A stretch of DNA of 64,000 nt, from contig NZ_JBFRBB010000005.1 in NCBI RefSeq assembly GCF_040932035.1, positions 248,001 to 312,000 on the forward strand, given 5' to 3'. Of the stretch, positions 62,322-64,000 are shown in pieces; position 1 is the first letter of the stretch, and each line of letters starts with the position of its first letter. Below the pieces are notes generated by a model, which was given only the letters and a program-made list of their open reading frames with translations, did not search any database and had not been told where the DNA came from. This stretch comes from Hoeflea_A sp040932035. GTDB taxonomy: Bacteria; Pseudomonadota; Alphaproteobacteria; Rhizobiales; Rhizobiaceae. A program made the position numbers and the translations under genes.

Positions 62322-64000
62322 CTACATAAAGCTCTGCGGATCGATATCAATCTGAACCCGCACCGATCCGCGGATTTTTGGACCCTTGTCGATCATCCGC
62401 GCGACAAATCCCTGAATGTCGGCCTGCCTGCCGCCGTGAACGAGCAGCCGGTAGCGATAGCGGCCGCGGATCAGCGAAAGCGGCGCTTCCGCCGGACCCA
62501 GCACCTGGATATCGCCGGTCCGCGGCGCTGCCTGGCGCAGTCCTCGCGCATGGGCTTCGGCCTCGACACGGTTTGCCGCCGACACGATCAGCGCCGCCAT
62601 GCGCCCGAACGGCGGAAGCTTGGCTCTTTCGCGTTCATCGATTTCCCGCTCATAGAAAGCCTCACGGTCGCCGGAGACGATCGCCTGGATGACCGGATGA
62701 TTCGGCTGATAGGTCTGCAGCAGGCCGCGGCTTTTCCTGCCAAAGCGTCCGGCCCGGCCCGTTACCTGCGACAAAAGCTGAAATGTGCGCTCGGCGGCCC
62801 GCGGGTCGCCATTGGCAAGCCCGAGATCGGCATCGACGATGCCGACCAGCGTCATCATCGGAAAATTGTGCCCTTTGGCGACGAGCTGTGTGCCGATGAC
62901 GATGTCCGCCTCGCCCTTGGCGATGGCTTCCAGCTCAAGCCGCAGGCGCTTGATCCCGCCCATCATGTCGGACGACAGGAGAATTGTGCGTGCATCCGGA
63001 AAATGCCGGTCGATCTCCTCGGCGATACGCTCGACGCCGGGTCCGCACGCCACCAGATGATCGAGCGTGCCGCATTCGGGGCAGGCTTCCGGAGTCCGCT
63101 CCGCATGGCCGCAATGGTGGCACTGCAACTGGTTCCTGAAACGATGCTCGACCAGCCAGCTCGAACAGTCCGGGCACTCAAACCGGTGCCCGCATACCCG
63201 GCACAGCGTCAGCGGTGCATAGCCGCGGCGATTGAGGAAGAGCAATGCCTGTTCGCTGGCCTCGATGGTCCTGCCGACGGCCTCGAGCATGACGGGCGAC
63301 AAAAATCCGCCGCGTGCAGGCGGATCGCGCCGCATGTCGATGAGGTGAAGGTCGGGCAATGCGGCGCCGCCAAAGCGCTCGGGCAGATGAATGTTGTTGT
63401 ATTTGCCGTTCTCCGCATTGACCCGGCTCTCGATGGAAGGCGTTGCCGAGGCGAGGATTGCCGGAAAGCCGCCAATATGGGCACGCACAACCGCCATGTC
63501 CCTTGCATTGTAAAAGACCCGGTCTTCCTGCTTGTAGGCCGCGTCGTGCTCTTCGTCGACGACGATCAGTCCGAGATCGGAAAACGGCAGGAACAGCGCC
63601 GAGCGGGCGCCCGCAACAACCCGAATGTCGCCATTGGCGGCCTGCCGCCACACTTTTTCGCGCATGCGCGGCGCGATATCCGAGTGCCATTCCGCCGGCT
63701 TACAGCCGAAGCGCCGTTCGAACCGCTCGAGGAAAGCCGAAGTCAGTGCAATTTCGGGAAGCAGAATAAGCACTTGGCGGCCCTGGCGGATCGCCTCGGC
63801 GACGGCCTCGAAATAGACCTCCGTCTTGCCGGATCCGGTGACGCCATCGATCAGCGAGACGGCGGGGGTATTGCCTTCCGGCCGCAGCAGCATCTCCACG
63901 GCAGCCTGCTGGTCGGTGCTGAGTTCCGGCTGGCGATAGTCGGGATCAGGGGCAGGCACCACCGGCTGCGGCGGGATGAAGACGGTCTCGAAAACGCCCT
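62322..64000 (-). CDS. priA: primosomal replication protein N' (PriA), 5' end beyond the window
   Basis: DNA helicase that restarts stalled replication forks. 559 codons are visible and the frame remains open to the edge (IPPQPVV... near 63975), so the DNA-binding N-terminal part is missing. Motif I is GVTGSGKTEVYF and motif II is DEEHD (IVVDEEHDAAYKQED). The eight-Cys zinc region is complete (CRVCGHRFECPDC, CHHCGHAERTPEACPEC), and motifs V/VI are GTQLVAKGHNFPM and QVTGRAGRFGRKSRG. Upstream of the atp genes, as usual in this group. Confidence 0.95.
   Translation of the reverse strand, partial: GVFETVFIPPQPVVPAPDPDYRQPELSTDQQAAVEMLLRPEGNTPAVSLIDGVTGSGKTEVYFEAVAEAIRQGRQVLILLPEIALTSAFLERFERRFGCKPAEWHSDIAPRMREKVWRQAANGDIRVVAGARSALFLPFSDLGLIVVDEEHDAAYKQEDRVFYNARDMAVVRAHIGGFPAILASATPSIESRVNAENGKYNNIHLPERFGGAALPDLHLIDMRRDPPARGGFLSPVMLEAVGRTIEASEQALLFLNRRGYAPLTLCRVCGHRFECPDCSSWLVEHRFRNQLQCHHCGHAERTPEACPECGTLDHLVACGPGVERIAEEIDRHFPDARTILLSSDMMGGIKRLRLELEAIAKGEADIVIGTQLVAKGHNFPMMTLVGIVDADLGLANGDPRAAERTFQLLSQVTGRAGRFGRKSRGLLQTYQPNHPVIQAIVSGDREAFYEREIDERERAKLPPFGRMAALIVSAANRVEAEAHARGLRQAAPRTGDIQVLGPAEAPLSLIRGRYRYRLLVHGGRQADIQGFVARMIDKGPKIRGSVRVQIDIDPQSFM

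Overview
The window is a chromosomal core segment from an alphaproteobacterium, most likely order Hyphomicrobiales (Rhizobiales) close to the Rhizobiaceae/Phyllobacteriaceae. The reasons are gene order and protein details: aroK divergent from a small membrane gene, xerD and accA; rplU-rpmA followed by GNAT, obgE, proB, proA, nadD, rsfS, rlmH, an envC-type gene, ctpA, a YibQ-type deacetylase gene and rppH; a five-gene F1-ATPase operon (atpHAGDC) without F0 genes, downstream of priA; ribosomal protein L21 with a helix-hairpin-helix tail; and a 1152-residue pyruvate carboxylase. Base composition and codon use look even across the window. I see no rRNA operon, insertion sequence, prophage, CRISPR array or plasmid gene.

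Layout. 1-4187: aroK (partial), a 48-residue membrane protein, xerD, accA, an L,D-transpeptidase-like lipoprotein and a TusA-type protein. 4496-12251: CobW-type GTPase with DacF, an M20 amidohydrolase, rpmF, a glutathione transferase, a 2H-phosphoesterase-like protein, mtgA and a polyprenyl synthase. 12517-21745: a hybrid histidine kinase, ispG, a TetR regulator divergent from a two-subunit molybdenum hydroxylase, and an NmrA-like/LysR divergent pair. 21860-31676: a DUF3302/HlyD/NodT/lipid-kinase cluster, an MFS transporter, pyruvate carboxylase and a LuxR-type regulator. 31989-40732: MltB, penicillin-binding protein 1C and an alpha-2-macroglobulin. 40868-42380: a TPP riboswitch with thiD, a gene-poor stretch, and tRNA-Ser(CGA). 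42582-55769: the ribosome, proline, NAD, RNA and cell-division cluster. 55819-64000: atpCDGAH, two overlapping Pro-rich secreted proteins, a small membrane protein and priA (5' end outside the window).

How the genes fit together. Envelope and peptidoglycan biology dominates: L,D-transpeptidase, DD-carboxypeptidase, MtgA, MltB, PBP1C with alpha-2-macroglobulin, and an EnvC-type factor with CtpA and a YibQ-type deacetylase. The rest is mainly housekeeping (chromosome dimer resolution, fatty-acid, isoprenoid, proline, thiamine and NAD synthesis, ribosome assembly, anaplerosis, ATP synthesis).

No single element is clearly an undescribed system. The best leads are the DUF3302/HlyD/NodT/lipid-kinase cluster, which looks like an export route without a recognisable pump; the overlapping Pro-rich secreted pair with a fresh 42-bp duplication; rsfS, whose reading frame has no usual start codon at the conserved N-terminus; and the structured or unexplained intergenic stretches at 2681-2720, 41749-42290 and 49585-49656.
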